Assembly (NCBI GenBank): GCA_029260495.1
Contig: JAJDDD010000009.1
Coordinates: 622,266-686,265 of the forward strand
DNA from: Phycisphaerales bacterium
GTDB taxonomy: Bacteria > Planctomycetota > Phycisphaerae > Phycisphaerales > UBA1924
Direction: 5' to 3'
Length of the DNA: 64,000 nt
Position 1 is the first letter of the stretch; the number at the start of each line of letters is the position of its first letter. The notes under the pieces are model-generated. The model made no database searches and was not told the DNA's origin. It worked only from the letters and a program-made list of their open reading frames with translations. Below are positions 10,140 through 18,442 of the stretch, one piece after another. The position numbers were made by a program, and so were the translations under genes.

Positions 10140-10145
10140 ATTGTA
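10140..10145 (-). promoter_or_regulatory. -10-like box of the DUF1801 gene (leaderless start)
   Basis: TACAAT on the minus strand, 6 bases (all C in the coding sense) before the ATG. There is no Shine-Dalgarno sequence. Five of six bases match the sigma-70 -10 consensus. Confidence 0.5.
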
Positions 10146-10205
10146 CAAACGGGCAGACGATTGTCTTGATTTTGGAGTCACGCCTGCATCTGACCACGGG
10201 CTGAC

Positions 10206-11570
10206 CTAGTCATTGTTTCCAGGTTGGATCTGGCGCCATTCTTCTTCCTCACGTTTGGCGGCGGCAACGCCTTCTGTTTGGCTGACTGTGGTGAGGATGA
10301 GGAATCCGGTGATGAAGAAGCCGGCAAGTAGGAGCAGGGCTGCGGTGGAGCCGAGTGTATCTTTGGCGACGCCGAAAGAGAGGACGCCGATGCAGCCGGC
10401 GAGTTTGTAGGTGACGCCCCAGAGGCCGAAGAACTCTGCGGTGCGGTGTGCGGGTGTGAAGGCGCCGACGAGGGCGCGCGAAGCGGTTCCGATGCCGCCG
10501 AGACCGATGCCCATGCCGTTGCCGATGATCCAGATGGGCCACTGGGGAAGGGCGGCGGCGCCGTGCGCTTGGGCGTAGTTGGCCATGGCGGCGAGGCCGA
10601 GTGCGTTGATGGTCCAGACGATGAGGAAAAAGCGGACGGTGCGCTTGTGGCCGAGGCGGTCCTGGAATGCGCTGGTGGCGATGGCGGTGATTCCAGCGAC
10701 GACGGTGAGCTGGAGAAGGAAGAGGACGAGTTTGGCGCCTTCGATGCCGAACTCTTTGGCGATGGGGGAAGAGAAGAAGATGACGACCTGCACGCCGAAA
10801 CCGTAGACGAGGAAGGCGAGGAAGAAGCGAGCGAGATGGCGGAAGCGGCGGGCGTGTTGAAGCGTTTCACTGAGACGGCGGGCGGCTTCGATGAATACGT
10901 TTTGACCAGCGAGACGCGGGTCGGGGTGGGCGCGTTCAGGGAGGTAGAGCGCTGTTGGAATCATGACAAGTAGAAACCACAGGCCGGCGAAGATGAAGAG
11001 TGGGCGCCAGTCTGCGGGGCCTTGCATGTTGGCGAAGCTCATCCAGGCGCCGGTGAGCGCAAGAAGGATAAGGGCGCCGGTGTAGCCCATAGCCCAACCA
11101 AGACCGGAGATGCGACCCATGCGTTCGCGAGTGGCGATTTCAGGCAGGAAAGACGCGAGGAAGTTTTCGCCGAGTTGATAACAGAAGTTAGCTGGGATGT
11201 AGAGGGCCATCGCAAGGGCGATGCCCCATGCGGCGCCATGCGCGTCGGGGATGAGCGCAAGTGAACAGGTGAGCGCGACGCAGGCGACGCCGAGCCCAAG
11301 AAGGATTGGTTTCTTGATGGCGCGGGCGTCTGCGATGGCGCCGGCGACTGGCGATGCGATGACAACGAGCGCGAGACTTGCTGCGATCATGGCGGACCAG
11401 AGTGTGTCGTCGATGCGCTCATCAGCGACGACGACCTCCTTGAAGAAGATCGCGAACAGGAGCGTATTGATCAGGAGCGTGAATGACTGGTTGGCGAGAT
11501 CGAACATGCCCCATGCCCAAACTTCGCGTTTGTTGGGGATGCCGTGAAATGGATTGAGGCGGAGCGGCAC
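10206..11570 (-). CDS. MFS transporter, UMF1/Atg22-like
   Basis: A 454-residue major facilitator with about twelve hydrophobic helices. The start EVWAWGMFDLANQSF matches the characteristic N-terminal signature of the UMF1/Atg22-like group, and the loop after helix 2 has GAIADARAIKKP in place of the usual GxLaDrxgrr. Related proteins are thought to export amino acids or other small solutes, but no substrate is assignable here. The start is GTG at 11570, 3 bases after the stop of the upstream hydrolase gene, so the two are almost certainly one transcript and probably translationally coupled. The C-terminus is a short charged cytoplasmic tail. Confidence 0.88.
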   Translation of the reverse strand: MPLRLNPFHGIPNKREVWAWGMFDLANQSFTLLINTLLFAIFFKEVVVADERIDDTLWSAMIAASLALVVIASPVAGAIADARAIKKPILLGLGVACVALTCSLALIPDAHGAAWGIALAMALYIPANFCYQLGENFLASFLPEIATRERMGRISGLGWAMGYTGALILLALTGAWMSFANMQGPADWRPLFIFAGLWFLLVMIPTALYLPERAHPDPRLAGQNVFIEAARRLSETLQHARRFRHLARFFLAFLVYGFGVQVVIFFSSPIAKEFGIEGAKLVLFLLQLTVVAGITAIATSAFQDRLGHKRTVRFFLIVWTINALGLAAMANYAQAHGAAALPQWPIWIIGNGMGIGLGGIGTASRALVGAFTPAHRTAEFFGLWGVTYKLAGCIGVLSFGVAKDTLGSTAALLLLAGFFITGFLILTTVSQTEGVAAAKREEEEWRQIQPGNND

Positions 11571-11573
11571 GGG

Positions 11574-12389
11574 TTAGTTCTGAGACGCGCTGCGCGGCGC
11601 GTTGAGAAGGTGTTGCTGGAAAAATTCGAGCTGGAGGTTCTTGGCGTCGTTGGCGTGGCGTCCGAAGCCGGCGTGTTCGTAGGGGGCGCCGGTTGATTCC
11701 CAGGTGATGAGTTTAGCGAGATCTGCGTTGGCGCCGGCGTGAGCGTACTTGGCTCGGAGAGTTTCAATGAAGTCGCGGATGGCGGCGACAGGAACCCATT
11801 CATCCGCTTCTGAGTGCAAAGCGAGCAGGGGGATCGGACGCCAGGCGTCGAGATGCTGCATGGGATCGAGACGACTGACTTTCTCGCTCGTGAAACGATC
11901 GGTGTAGGACATGAGAGAGAAGTCGCCGGCGGTGGACTCGACGGCGGCGCAGCGGAAATCATGTGGTTCGCAGAGGCGACGGAGAGTCACCATGCCTCCC
12001 GCGCTCATGCCGCCGATGGCGGAGCGGTCGAGATCGAAAACGCCTTTGAATTGCGGAGCAGCGAGAGCTTCGATGACCTCATCAATCTCGCTTACCGCTT
12101 GGTCGACGACATCGAGTGTGTGATCTGGGGATTGCATGGCGGGCTCGGCGCGTTCGCCGTGACCAGGGAGGTCGATGGCGCAGACGGCGATGCCTGAACG
12201 GATCCAGCGGAGATAGCGGCCGGGATCGAGCTCTTTATTGACGGTCCTGCCGTGCATCCAGAGGACGAAGGGAGCGGGCTCGTTCCAGTTGGGGTGGGCG
12301 AGGAGGGCAGGGATGCGCGCGTCGCAGAGGCGCTGAAAGCGAGATTGCGCGAGCAACGAGCGTGGCATGTTGGCGAGCCGGCGGGACAT
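11574..12389 (-). CDS. Alpha/beta hydrolase
   Basis: A 271-residue serine hydrolase of the prolyl-oligopeptidase/dienelactone-hydrolase type, with no signal peptide. Visible elements are the oxyanion motif WMHGRTVNK, the nucleophile elbow GGMSAGG, the acid in HSEADEWVP and the catalytic histidine in YEHAGFG. The substrate is probably an ester or amide of unknown nature. The ATG at 12389 (MSRRLANMPRS) is chosen because TACACT lies 8 bases upstream. The open frame runs 32 codons further without family similarity. It is the first gene of a pair with the MFS transporter and is divergent from mntR. Confidence 0.85.
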   Translation of the reverse strand: MSRRLANMPRSLLAQSRFQRLCDARIPALLAHPNWNEPAPFVLWMHGRTVNKELDPGRYLRWIRSGIAVCAIDLPGHGERAEPAMQSPDHTLDVVDQAVSEIDEVIEALAAPQFKGVFDLDRSAIGGMSAGGMVTLRRLCEPHDFRCAAVESTAGDFSLMSYTDRFTSEKVSRLDPMQHLDAWRPIPLLALHSEADEWVPVAAIRDFIETLRAKYAHAGANADLAKLITWESTGAPYEHAGFGRHANDAKNLQLEFFQQHLLNAPRSASQN

Positions 12390-12397
12390 GAGAGCGG

Positions 12398-12403
12398 AGT
12401 GTA
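12398..12403 (-). promoter_or_regulatory. -10-like box of the hydrolase gene (leaderless start)
   Basis: TACACT on the minus strand, 8 bases before the ATG of the alpha/beta hydrolase, with no Shine-Dalgarno sequence. It sits in the 88-bp divergent gap shared with mntR. Confidence 0.45.
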
Positions 12404-12477
12404 GCGAGCGAGAACGAACAGGCTCGGGCAGGCGCGGTATATTCGCGGAGCAAGATACACTGAAATTGGAGATTATT

Positions 12478-12897
12478 TTGCCCAAAGCAGAGAGAACCGC
12501 GGCGCGTTTTCGTTCGACGCGAGCTGCTCATCGCGATGAGACGGCCGAGGATTATGTCGAAGCGATTGATCAGCTCTTGAGCGATCAAGGCGAAGCGCGG
12601 GTGCGCGATCTGGCGGAGATGATGGGCGTGAGCCATGTGACAGTCTCGCGGATTGTGTCTCGTCTACAGGATGAGGGGTTGGTTGAGACGGCGCCGTACA
12701 AGCCGATTGATTTGACCAAGGCGGGCAAAAGGCTTGCGACTGAGAGTCGGCGGCGGCACGAGGTGGTACTGGAGTTTCTGATGGCGATCGGCGTGCCGCG
12801 CAAGCAGGCGGAGATTGACGCGGAGGGGATCGAGCATCATGTGAGTCAAGCGACCATCAACGCGATGCGACGATTGTCCAGGAAGCTTGATTCATAG
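12478..12897 (+). CDS. mntR: Manganese-responsive repressor MntR (DtxR family)
   Basis: A 139-residue DtxR-family regulator that should bind DNA when loaded with Mn(II). The winged helix (about 18-78) is followed by a dimerisation/metal domain. Likely ligands are in ETAEDYVEAI, RRHEVVLEFL and AEGIEHHVS, the same arrangement as in enterobacterial MntR, which it resembles along its whole length. There is no SH3-like third domain. The start is TTG at 12478: GGAG lies 6 bases before it, and the N-terminus then has the enterobacterial length. The open frame further upstream overlaps the divergent promoter region. A TATATT box at 12438-12443 could be its -10. It converges on the last transporter gene with a 6-bp overlap and probably controls that operon. 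Confidence 0.88.
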   Translation: MPKAERTAARFRSTRAAHRDETAEDYVEAIDQLLSDQGEARVRDLAEMMGVSHVTVSRIVSRLQDEGLVETAPYKPIDLTKAGKRLATESRRRHEVVLEFLMAIGVPRKQAEIDAEGIEHHVSQATINAMRRLSRKLDS

Positions 12898-14289
12898 TGT
12901 GGGTTTGTCAGGCGTTGGTTCGTTTGGCGCGGGCTTTGGCGGGATCGGGCGATCGTGGGGATCGCGGCTGGCGGCGCCCGCTTGCATTTCGAGCTCACGC
13001 TCCATCGGCTGGGTGGTGAGATGTTCAAGTGTGGTCGCGGTGCGATGAACGTGGTCGGGCCGGCTGCCCATTTCATCAACAAGGAATCGCTCCCAGAGGC
13101 GATGGGTGCGGACGATTTCCATCGCGCGGGCTCTGCCTGCGCTTGAGAGTTCAAGGCGATTGTTGTTCTTGGTAATTTCGCCAGCCTTGAGGGCAGAGCG
13201 GAAGCCTGCGCGGAGGGCGCGTTCACTGATGCCTGGGGCTCCGCGGCGGATGTGGCTGTGCACGAGGTCTACAGTTGGGTTTGCCTGCTGTGTTTCTTCG
13301 AATCGGTAGAGGAGCGCGAGAAGATCTTCATGCACAACGCTGGCGGCGAGCCTGCTTTGATGCACACGTCGAGCGATGACGCCGTGAGAGGGCGAAGCGA
13401 CGATCGCGAGAGTCATGAGTGCGCCGGCGACGACGGTCATCATGCCGGCGGCGCTGAGGGCGTGTTCGCCTCCGAAGAAGCCGGGCCCAAATGCAGCGAG
13501 GCCATAGCCAAGGACGGCGCTGATGACCGCGAAAAGAAGGCTGAGCCAGACTTGCATCGTGATGCGATCGGTGAGCATGCGAGCGGTCGCTGGGGGGCAG
13601 ATGATCATCGCGATGACGAGAATCGAACCCACGGCTTCAAAAGAAGCGACAGCAGCGAGCGCGACTAGCGCCATGAGGCCGTAATGGAGCAGGCTGGCGC
13701 GGAAGCCCAGCGTGGTCGCGAGGGCGGAGTCGAAGGCGGCGATCGTCAACTCTTTGAAGAAAAGCGTCACAAGAAAAGCGCTGACAAAGAAGACGATCGC
13801 GAGCGTTGCGACCTCGCGCGGGATATCGCGCCAGGTTTCAAGCTCAAGAAACGAAGTCCATGCGACGGGTGCGAACCAGGAGACGTCTTCCAGCTGGCCG
13901 TAAAGCACGCAGTCGGCGTCGAGATCGACGTGGTCAGCGGCGGCTTGTTCAAGGAGGACGACGCCAAGCGCAAAGAGAATGGAGAAGACGACGCCCATCG
14001 ATGCGCTCGACTCGACGCGCCCGATTTTGCGGACGAGTTCGGTGAGAATGGTGGTGAGCAGGCCCGCAGCGGCGGCGCCAAGAATGACGGGGAGTGTTGA
14101 GCGTGTGCTGGCGATGAGAAAGACAACGACGATGCCCGGGAGAACGGCGTGGGCAATAGCGTCGCCCATGAGGCTGAGCCGGCGCAGCACAAGGAAGTTG
14201 CCAAGCAGGGCGCAGGTTGCAGCGGCAAGGGTCGCAGCCAGGAGCGCGGGGAGATCGACTTGTAGGAAGAGATCGAGCGTGATGTTCAT
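12892..14289 (-). CDS. Mn/Zn ABC permease fused to DtxR-like domain (second)
   Basis: Residues 1 to about 290 are an ABC-3 family permease with eight or nine helices (ATCALLGNFLVLRRLSLMGD, AVLPGIVVVFLIA, ICPPATARML), a channel subunit for Mn(II), Zn(II) or Fe(II). The remaining 170 residues are cytoplasmic. They hold a winged-helix-like segment (ISERALRAGFRSALKAGEIT) and then a DtxR-type dimerisation/metal helix (RTHRLWERFLVDEM, DHVHRTATTLEHL). The tail is proline-rich. The start ATG overlaps the stop of the preceding permease as ATGA, so translation is coupled. Simple family members end at the membrane domain, so the added domain is the notable point. It may sense metal on the cytoplasmic side or simply bind it. 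Confidence 0.88.
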   Translation of the reverse strand: MNITLDLFLQVDLPALLAATLAAATCALLGNFLVLRRLSLMGDAIAHAVLPGIVVVFLIASTRSTLPVILGAAAAGLLTTILTELVRKIGRVESSASMGVVFSILFALGVVLLEQAAADHVDLDADCVLYGQLEDVSWFAPVAWTSFLELETWRDIPREVATLAIVFFVSAFLVTLFFKELTIAAFDSALATTLGFRASLLHYGLMALVALAAVASFEAVGSILVIAMIICPPATARMLTDRITMQVWLSLLFAVISAVLGYGLAAFGPGFFGGEHALSAAGMMTVVAGALMTLAIVASPSHGVIARRVHQSRLAASVVHEDLLALLYRFEETQQANPTVDLVHSHIRRGAPGISERALRAGFRSALKAGEITKNNNRLELSSAGRARAMEIVRTHRLWERFLVDEMGSRPDHVHRTATTLEHLTTQPMERELEMQAGAASRDPHDRPIPPKPAPNEPTPDKPTL

Positions 14290-15704
14290 GACTTGCCCTC
14301 GCGGGCTGAGTGGGTGGCGACGATCGGGTGAGGGCTCGGGAGGAGGACGCCTTCGGCCTTGAGCTCGCGTTCGAGTTCCTGAACAAGTTGGTCGCCCAGA
14401 ACGTGTTCGACAAGGTCGGCGGAAGTATCGACGTGAGAGGGAGCGATGTCGGCGTTGCGGACGAGGTAGGCCTCCCACAGGCGGTGGTTGCGCGTGGTGC
14501 GGGCGGCTTCACGCGCTCCGGATTCGGTGAGGGAGACATGGTGGTTGTGACGATTGAGCAGGCCGCGGGCGGAGAGCCATCGCAGCGCCACGCGCAGGCG
14601 GAGCGTTGACCAGTTTCGCTCGCTGGCGAGATCGGCGATCGAAACGGAAGCATCCGCATGGCGATCGGCGCCGCCTGCGACGGTTTCCAGTTGCTCGTGC
14701 ATCTTGCGCAGGATGTGCTGTTCGAGGATGAGAAGGCGAAGGCGAGCTCGGCGCGCGGCGTGGGCGACGAAGCCGCGAGCTGGAGCGGCAATCATGCTGA
14801 ACGTGAAGATGCCGCCGGCGATGAGGACGATGACAGCGCCGGTTGGAAGGCGCTCAAGCAAGGCGGAAGCAGCGGCGCCGAGATAGCCGGCGAGCCCGCC
14901 AAGGGTCGCGCTGACGATGGTCATCACTCCGAGGCGCTCTGTCCAAAAACGGGCGGCAGCAGGTGGGATGATGACCATCGCGACGACGAGAATCAGGCCG
15001 ACCGCCTGAATGCCTATGACTGTGATGATCGCGATCAGCGCGAGCAGGAGGAGATCGAGCCGCTGCACGGGCCATCCCTGGGCGGCGGCGTAGGTTGAAT
15101 CAAAGCAGAGGACGCGGAACTCTTTGAAGAACGCAAATGTGAGTAGACACGCGAAAAGGGAGGTGGCGCCGATGATGATGGCGTTGGTCTGGCTCATTGC
15201 GGCGGCCTGACCGTAGATGAAACTTGCGAGCCCGCCTTGATTACCGACGTTCATGTTTTGGATGTAGCTCAGCAGCACCACGCCGACGCCGAAGAAGACA
15301 CTCAGGACAGCGCCGATTGCAGCGTCTTCGCGGATTCGACTGTAGCGGACGATGAGCTGGACACAGAGAGCGCCGATGACGCCGCTTACAACAGCGCCGA
15401 GAAGCAAAAGCGGCAGGCTGCGGCTTACTCCCATCCAGGAGCCAATAAGAAATGCGATGGCGACACCCGGAAGTGTGGCGTGGCTGAGCGCGTCAGCGAC
15501 GAGGGCGCGTTTGCGTAAGAGAGCGAAAGCGCCGATCGTGCCGGCGCCAATGCCGAGAAAGGCTGTGCCAAGCATGACGAGATTCGTGTTATAGCCAGCC
15601 TGGAAAGAGAGCACTTCCCAGACCTCTCCGAGAGTGGGCCAATGCACGCTGACATCAGTGATGGAGCCGTGTGAGCTGGTGTGAGAAACGCCGGCGGGAA
15701 TCAT
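14286..15704 (-). CDS. Mn/Zn ABC permease fused to DtxR-like domain (first)
   Basis: A 472-residue protein. ABC-3 permease helices occupy about residues 30-300 (IGAFALLRKRALVADALSHA, GVAIAFLIG, AVGLILVVAMVIIPPAAARF). After the membrane part come a helical stretch, a winged-helix-like segment (LASERNWSTLRLRVALRWLS, ARGLLNRH) and a DtxR-type helix (TRNHRLWEAYLVRNADIAPS, VDTSADLVEHVLGD). The two permeases presumably form a heterodimeric channel with the ATPase below. They share the same architecture, so the fusion predates their duplication or was fixed in both. It overlaps both neighbours by 4 bases (ATGA). Metal specificity is inferred from the MntR-type operator, and zinc or iron cannot be excluded. 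Confidence 0.88.
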   Translation of the reverse strand: MIPAGVSHTSSHGSITDVSVHWPTLGEVWEVLSFQAGYNTNLVMLGTAFLGIGAGTIGAFALLRKRALVADALSHATLPGVAIAFLIGSWMGVSRSLPLLLLGAVVSGVIGALCVQLIVRYSRIREDAAIGAVLSVFFGVGVVLLSYIQNMNVGNQGGLASFIYGQAAAMSQTNAIIIGATSLFACLLTFAFFKEFRVLCFDSTYAAAQGWPVQRLDLLLLALIAIITVIGIQAVGLILVVAMVIIPPAAARFWTERLGVMTIVSATLGGLAGYLGAAASALLERLPTGAVIVLIAGGIFTFSMIAAPARGFVAHAARRARLRLLILEQHILRKMHEQLETVAGGADRHADASVSIADLASERNWSTLRLRVALRWLSARGLLNRHNHHVSLTESGAREAARTTRNHRLWEAYLVRNADIAPSHVDTSADLVEHVLGDQLVQELERELKAEGVLLPSPHPIVATHSAREGKS

Positions 15705-16525
15705 GGACGAGCGCCGGCTTGGGCGAGAGCCTGCGCTGCTTGATCGAGAAGCGTGAGCCGGCCGCCATAGGTTTTCTGCAGGTTGTCGTGGGTGAAGGCC
15801 GTATCGATCGAACCGGCAGCGACGACGCGCATGTTCAGAAGCAGGACATGATCGAAATATTCCTGCACCGTCTGAAGATCGTGATGCACGCAGATGACAG
15901 TCTTCCCTTCATCGCGCAGCGTGCGCAGGACATCCACGATGGCGCGCTCGGTTGCAGCGTCAACACCAGCGAAGGGCTCATCCATGAAGTAGAGCCTGGC
16001 TTCCTGGGCGAGCGCGCGGGCGAGGAAGACGCGCTGCTGCTGGCCACCTGAGAGCTGGCTGATCTGACGTTTGGCGTAGTCAGCCATGCCTACACGATCA
16101 AGACATTGGAGCGCGGCGTCCTTGTGGGCCCTGCTGACGCGGCGTCCCCAGCCGATCATGCCGTACCGCCCCATCGCGACGACCTCGAGCGCGGAGATGG
16201 GAAAATCCCAATCGACAGATTCGCGCTGGGGGACATAGCCAACATCACGGCGCACGCGACGAGGCAACTGGCCGAAAATTTCAACGCGCCCGGAGGCGAG
16301 CGGGATGAGACCGAGGCAGGCTTTGATGAGTGTTGATTTTCCGGCGCCGTTCGGGCCGACCACCGCGATGAGCGATTGGGGCGGGGCGTCATAATCAACA
16401 TCCCACAGCACGGGCTTGTGCCGATAGGCAACTGTCATGTCATGGATGGAGAGCGGACTTTGCGCGCTGTGCTCGGGAAGGTCAGCGAGGCGGGGGGGCG
16501 CTTCAGGCAGAGGATGGATGGACAT
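15701..16525 (-). CDS. Mn/Zn ABC transporter ATPase
   Basis: A 274-residue ABC ATPase that powers metal import through the two permeases downstream. Walker A is GPNGAGKST, the signature is LSGGQQQR and Walker B is LYFMDEPFAGVD, followed by the switch histidine in CVHHDL. The segment VGYVPQRESVDWDFPISALE is typical of the MntA/ZnuC/SitB group. It starts 46 bases after the binding-protein gene and overlaps the first permease by 4 bases. The metal is not determined by the ATPase itself. Confidence 0.92.
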   Translation of the reverse strand: MSIHPLPEAPPRLADLPEHSAQSPLSIHDMTVAYRHKPVLWDVDYDAPPQSLIAVVGPNGAGKSTLIKACLGLIPLASGRVEIFGQLPRRVRRDVGYVPQRESVDWDFPISALEVVAMGRYGMIGWGRRVSRAHKDAALQCLDRVGMADYAKRQISQLSGGQQQRVFLARALAQEARLYFMDEPFAGVDAATERAIVDVLRTLRDEGKTVICVHHDLQTVQEYFDHVLLLNMRVVAAGSIDTAFTHDNLQKTYGGRLTLLDQAAQALAQAGARP

Positions 16526-16571
16526 GCTTCACTCCGCGGGCTTGTGTGGCGCCCGCTTTAGCTCGGAAACG

Positions 16572-17555
16572 CTATTCGTGATCAGCTTGCGAGAGTTTGC
16601 CGTTCATGCCGCCAGCGGGGGCTTCTCCGCCGAGCGAGCGTGCGATTGCGGTGACGTTGTGATCAATCATGCCGATGTAGGTTCCTTCGTAGGTTCCCGG
16701 GGCGCCCATCGCGTCTGAGAAAAGTTCACCGCCGAGTTTGATTGTATGGCTCTGGCGCCGCGCGCCGGCGATGATGGCGCGAACATTGCGGTCGGAGACA
16801 GTGCTCTCGGTGAACACGGATGGAATGCCGCGATCGACAACGAGCGAGACGATTTGTTCGATCTCTCGGACACCGGCTTCGGATTCGGTGCTAATGCCCT
16901 GGATGCCGCGCACCTCGATCTGGTAAGCGCGGGCGAGATAGTTAAACGCATCATGCGCAGTGACGAGGACACGCTGCTGCTCGGGAATCGTCGCAAGAAC
17001 TCTTCGGGCGTATTCATCAAGGCGAGCGATTTCTGCTTTATATGCTTTCGCATTGGCGCTATATGTTGTTGCGCCATCGGGGTCGTGCTTGGTGAGCATT
17101 TGCTCGACGACGTCAACGGTGCGTGCCCAGCCGGTTGGGTCCATCCAAACATGCGGATCATGGTGGCCGGCGAACTCTTCTGGAGCGAGGAGGAAGTCTT
17201 CTTCCAAAAGCTCCGTGACGGCGTAGACAGGCTTGCCTGAGACAGCGAGGCGAATGAAGGCGTCCGTCATTTTCCCTTCAAGAAGAAGCCCGTTGTAGAA
17301 GATGATGTCAGCGCGGCGCAGCTTTGCGATGTCTGAGCGCGTGGCTTTATAAAGGTGAGGATCGACGCCTGGCCCCATGAGTGACGTGACCGTCGCGCGA
17401 TCCCCGGCGACGTTGGTGGCGACATCCGCGATCATGCCTGTCGTGGCGACGATCGTGAGCTGCGCGTCCGAAGCGCGGGCAGATGGGGCAAGCGAGCTGA
17501 ACGTGATCGCTATGACGCAAAGGAGGGCGGTGAGCAGCCGTGATGGATGAAGCAT
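16572..17555 (-). CDS. Metal-binding lipid-free periplasmic protein (TroA/MntC type)
   Basis: A 327-residue cluster A-I (TroA/ZnuA/MntC) solute-binding protein that captures the metal outside the inner membrane. A signal peptide covers residues 1-28 with an ARA|SD cleavage-like site and no lipobox cysteine. Ligand motifs are DPHLYKA, HDPHVWMDP, AHDAFNYLA and GGELFSDAMG. The His-rich loop typical of zinc-specific ZnuA proteins is short (only GHHDPH), which favours manganese or iron, but this is inference. The ATG follows GGAG by 6 bases, and the TTGACA/TATGCT promoter with an overlapping palindrome lies upstream. It is the first gene of the four-gene transport operon. Confidence 0.91.
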   Translation of the reverse strand: MLHPSRLLTALLCVIAITFSSLAPSARASDAQLTIVATTGMIADVATNVAGDRATVTSLMGPGVDPHLYKATRSDIAKLRRADIIFYNGLLLEGKMTDAFIRLAVSGKPVYAVTELLEEDFLLAPEEFAGHHDPHVWMDPTGWARTVDVVEQMLTKHDPDGATTYSANAKAYKAEIARLDEYARRVLATIPEQQRVLVTAHDAFNYLARAYQIEVRGIQGISTESEAGVREIEQIVSLVVDRGIPSVFTESTVSDRNVRAIIAGARRQSHTIKLGGELFSDAMGAPGTYEGTYIGMIDHNVTAIARSLGGEAPAGGMNGKLSQADHE

Positions 17556-17596
17556 GTGTATCTCCTGCCGGCGGTGGGTTGAGAGGGCGCCGGCAT

Positions 17597-17631
17597 ATTT
17601 GTAGCATATGCTACGAATCGAGTGCTGTCAA
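17597..17631 (-). promoter_or_regulatory. Metal-transport operon promoter with MntR-like operator
   Basis: On the minus strand TTGACA (17631-17626) and TATGCT (17608-17603) are separated by exactly 17 bases, a near-consensus sigma-70 promoter for the binding-protein gene. The perfect 14-bp palindrome GTAGCATATGCTAC (17601-17614), with four further outer positions of which three pair, covers the -10. Enterobacterial MntR sites have the same ATAGC-spacer-GCTAT core, and mntR is encoded beside the operon. Repression by blocking RNA polymerase is the simple reading. Confidence 0.8.
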
Positions 17632-17705
17632 AGCACTGATTTTTCCAGCTACACTTGCAGTGAGGGTGAGATGGCGCCGGCTGGCCTCTGTCCTTTGGAG
17701 CAACT

Positions 17706-18410
17706 TTGCAGATTCGTCGCATTCAACTGATGGCTACTGACCTTCCAGCGCTCGCGAGCTTCTACGGGGAGCAGCTCGGCCTGCCGGTCGCGGTGATGGA
17801 CGCGGGGGCGGTGCGCGTGATAATTGGCTGGACGGAGATGGTGTTCGAGGCGAGGCCCTCTTCCCAGGAGAAGACATCGCATCACTTCGCCATCACCGTT
17901 CCGAGGAACCGGTTTAGCGAGGCGAAGGACTGGCTTAAATCGAAGACGCCGCTCATTGAATCGGAGGGCCAGGACGCATTTCATTTTTCTCTCTGGAACG
18001 CGGATGCGGTTTATTTTCGAGACCCTGCAGGGAACATTGGTGAGTTGATCGCTCGACGGACGCTCGATTTTGATTCGGATGAAGAGTTCGGCGCCGGGTC
18101 GATGCAGTGCGTGAGTGAGGTCGGGATGGTCGCGCATGATGTCGCGCGGACAGCCCAGCGAATCTGTCAGGCGTTTGGCCTGCAGCGATATCCCGGCGGG
18201 AAAATTGAGGCGGAGACTGACTTTGTCGCTCTGGGTGATGAACGAGGGCTTTTCATCGTGGTCGAGGAGGGGCGGGCATGGGCGCCGGACTGGAAGACGG
18301 CGGCATGTTCAGCCCCGATGAGCGTGATCGTAGAAACGCCCATCGCTGGGGCGCTTGATCTTGAGCCGGGACCGTGCTGCATTCGTGGACTGACAGACGC
18401 GGATTGCTGA
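17706..18410 (+). CDS. VOC-superfamily (glyoxalase-like) protein
   Basis: A 234-residue protein with two glyoxalase/bleomycin-resistance/dioxygenase-type modules. The first is clear: QIRRIQLMATDLPALASFYG, then LGLPVAV, the strand pair HHFAITVP and the closing AVYFRDPAGNIGEL, the signature end of a VOC half-domain. The second half (VGMVAHDVARTAQRICQAFG onward) is weaker. The metal ligands are not obvious, so enzyme activity is uncertain. The start is TTG at 17706, placed 6 bases after GGAG; the first ATG would cut into the first strand. It diverges from the metal-transport operon and ends shortly before dinG. Confidence 0.75.
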   Translation: MQIRRIQLMATDLPALASFYGEQLGLPVAVMDAGAVRVIIGWTEMVFEARPSSQEKTSHHFAITVPRNRFSEAKDWLKSKTPLIESEGQDAFHFSLWNADAVYFRDPAGNIGELIARRTLDFDSDEEFGAGSMQCVSEVGMVAHDVARTAQRICQAFGLQRYPGGKIEAETDFVALGDERGLFIVVEEGRAWAPDWKTAACSAPMSVIVETPIAGALDLEPGPCCIRGLTDADC

Positions 18411-18430
18411 TCGCGCATGCGAATGAAGCG

Positions 18431-18436
18431 TACACT
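18431..18436 (+). promoter_or_regulatory. -10-like box of dinG (leaderless start)
   Basis: TACACT exactly 6 bases before the ATG at 18443, with no Shine-Dalgarno sequence. Its sequence and spacing are identical to the box before proS. Confidence 0.5.
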
Positions 18437-18442
18437 TGGCGT

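Noticed and set aside
12367-12477. Longer MntR starting at ATG 12367 or nearby
   Set aside because: It would overlap the divergent hydrolase gene and promoter; the TTG at 12478 has a well-placed GGAG and gives the family length.
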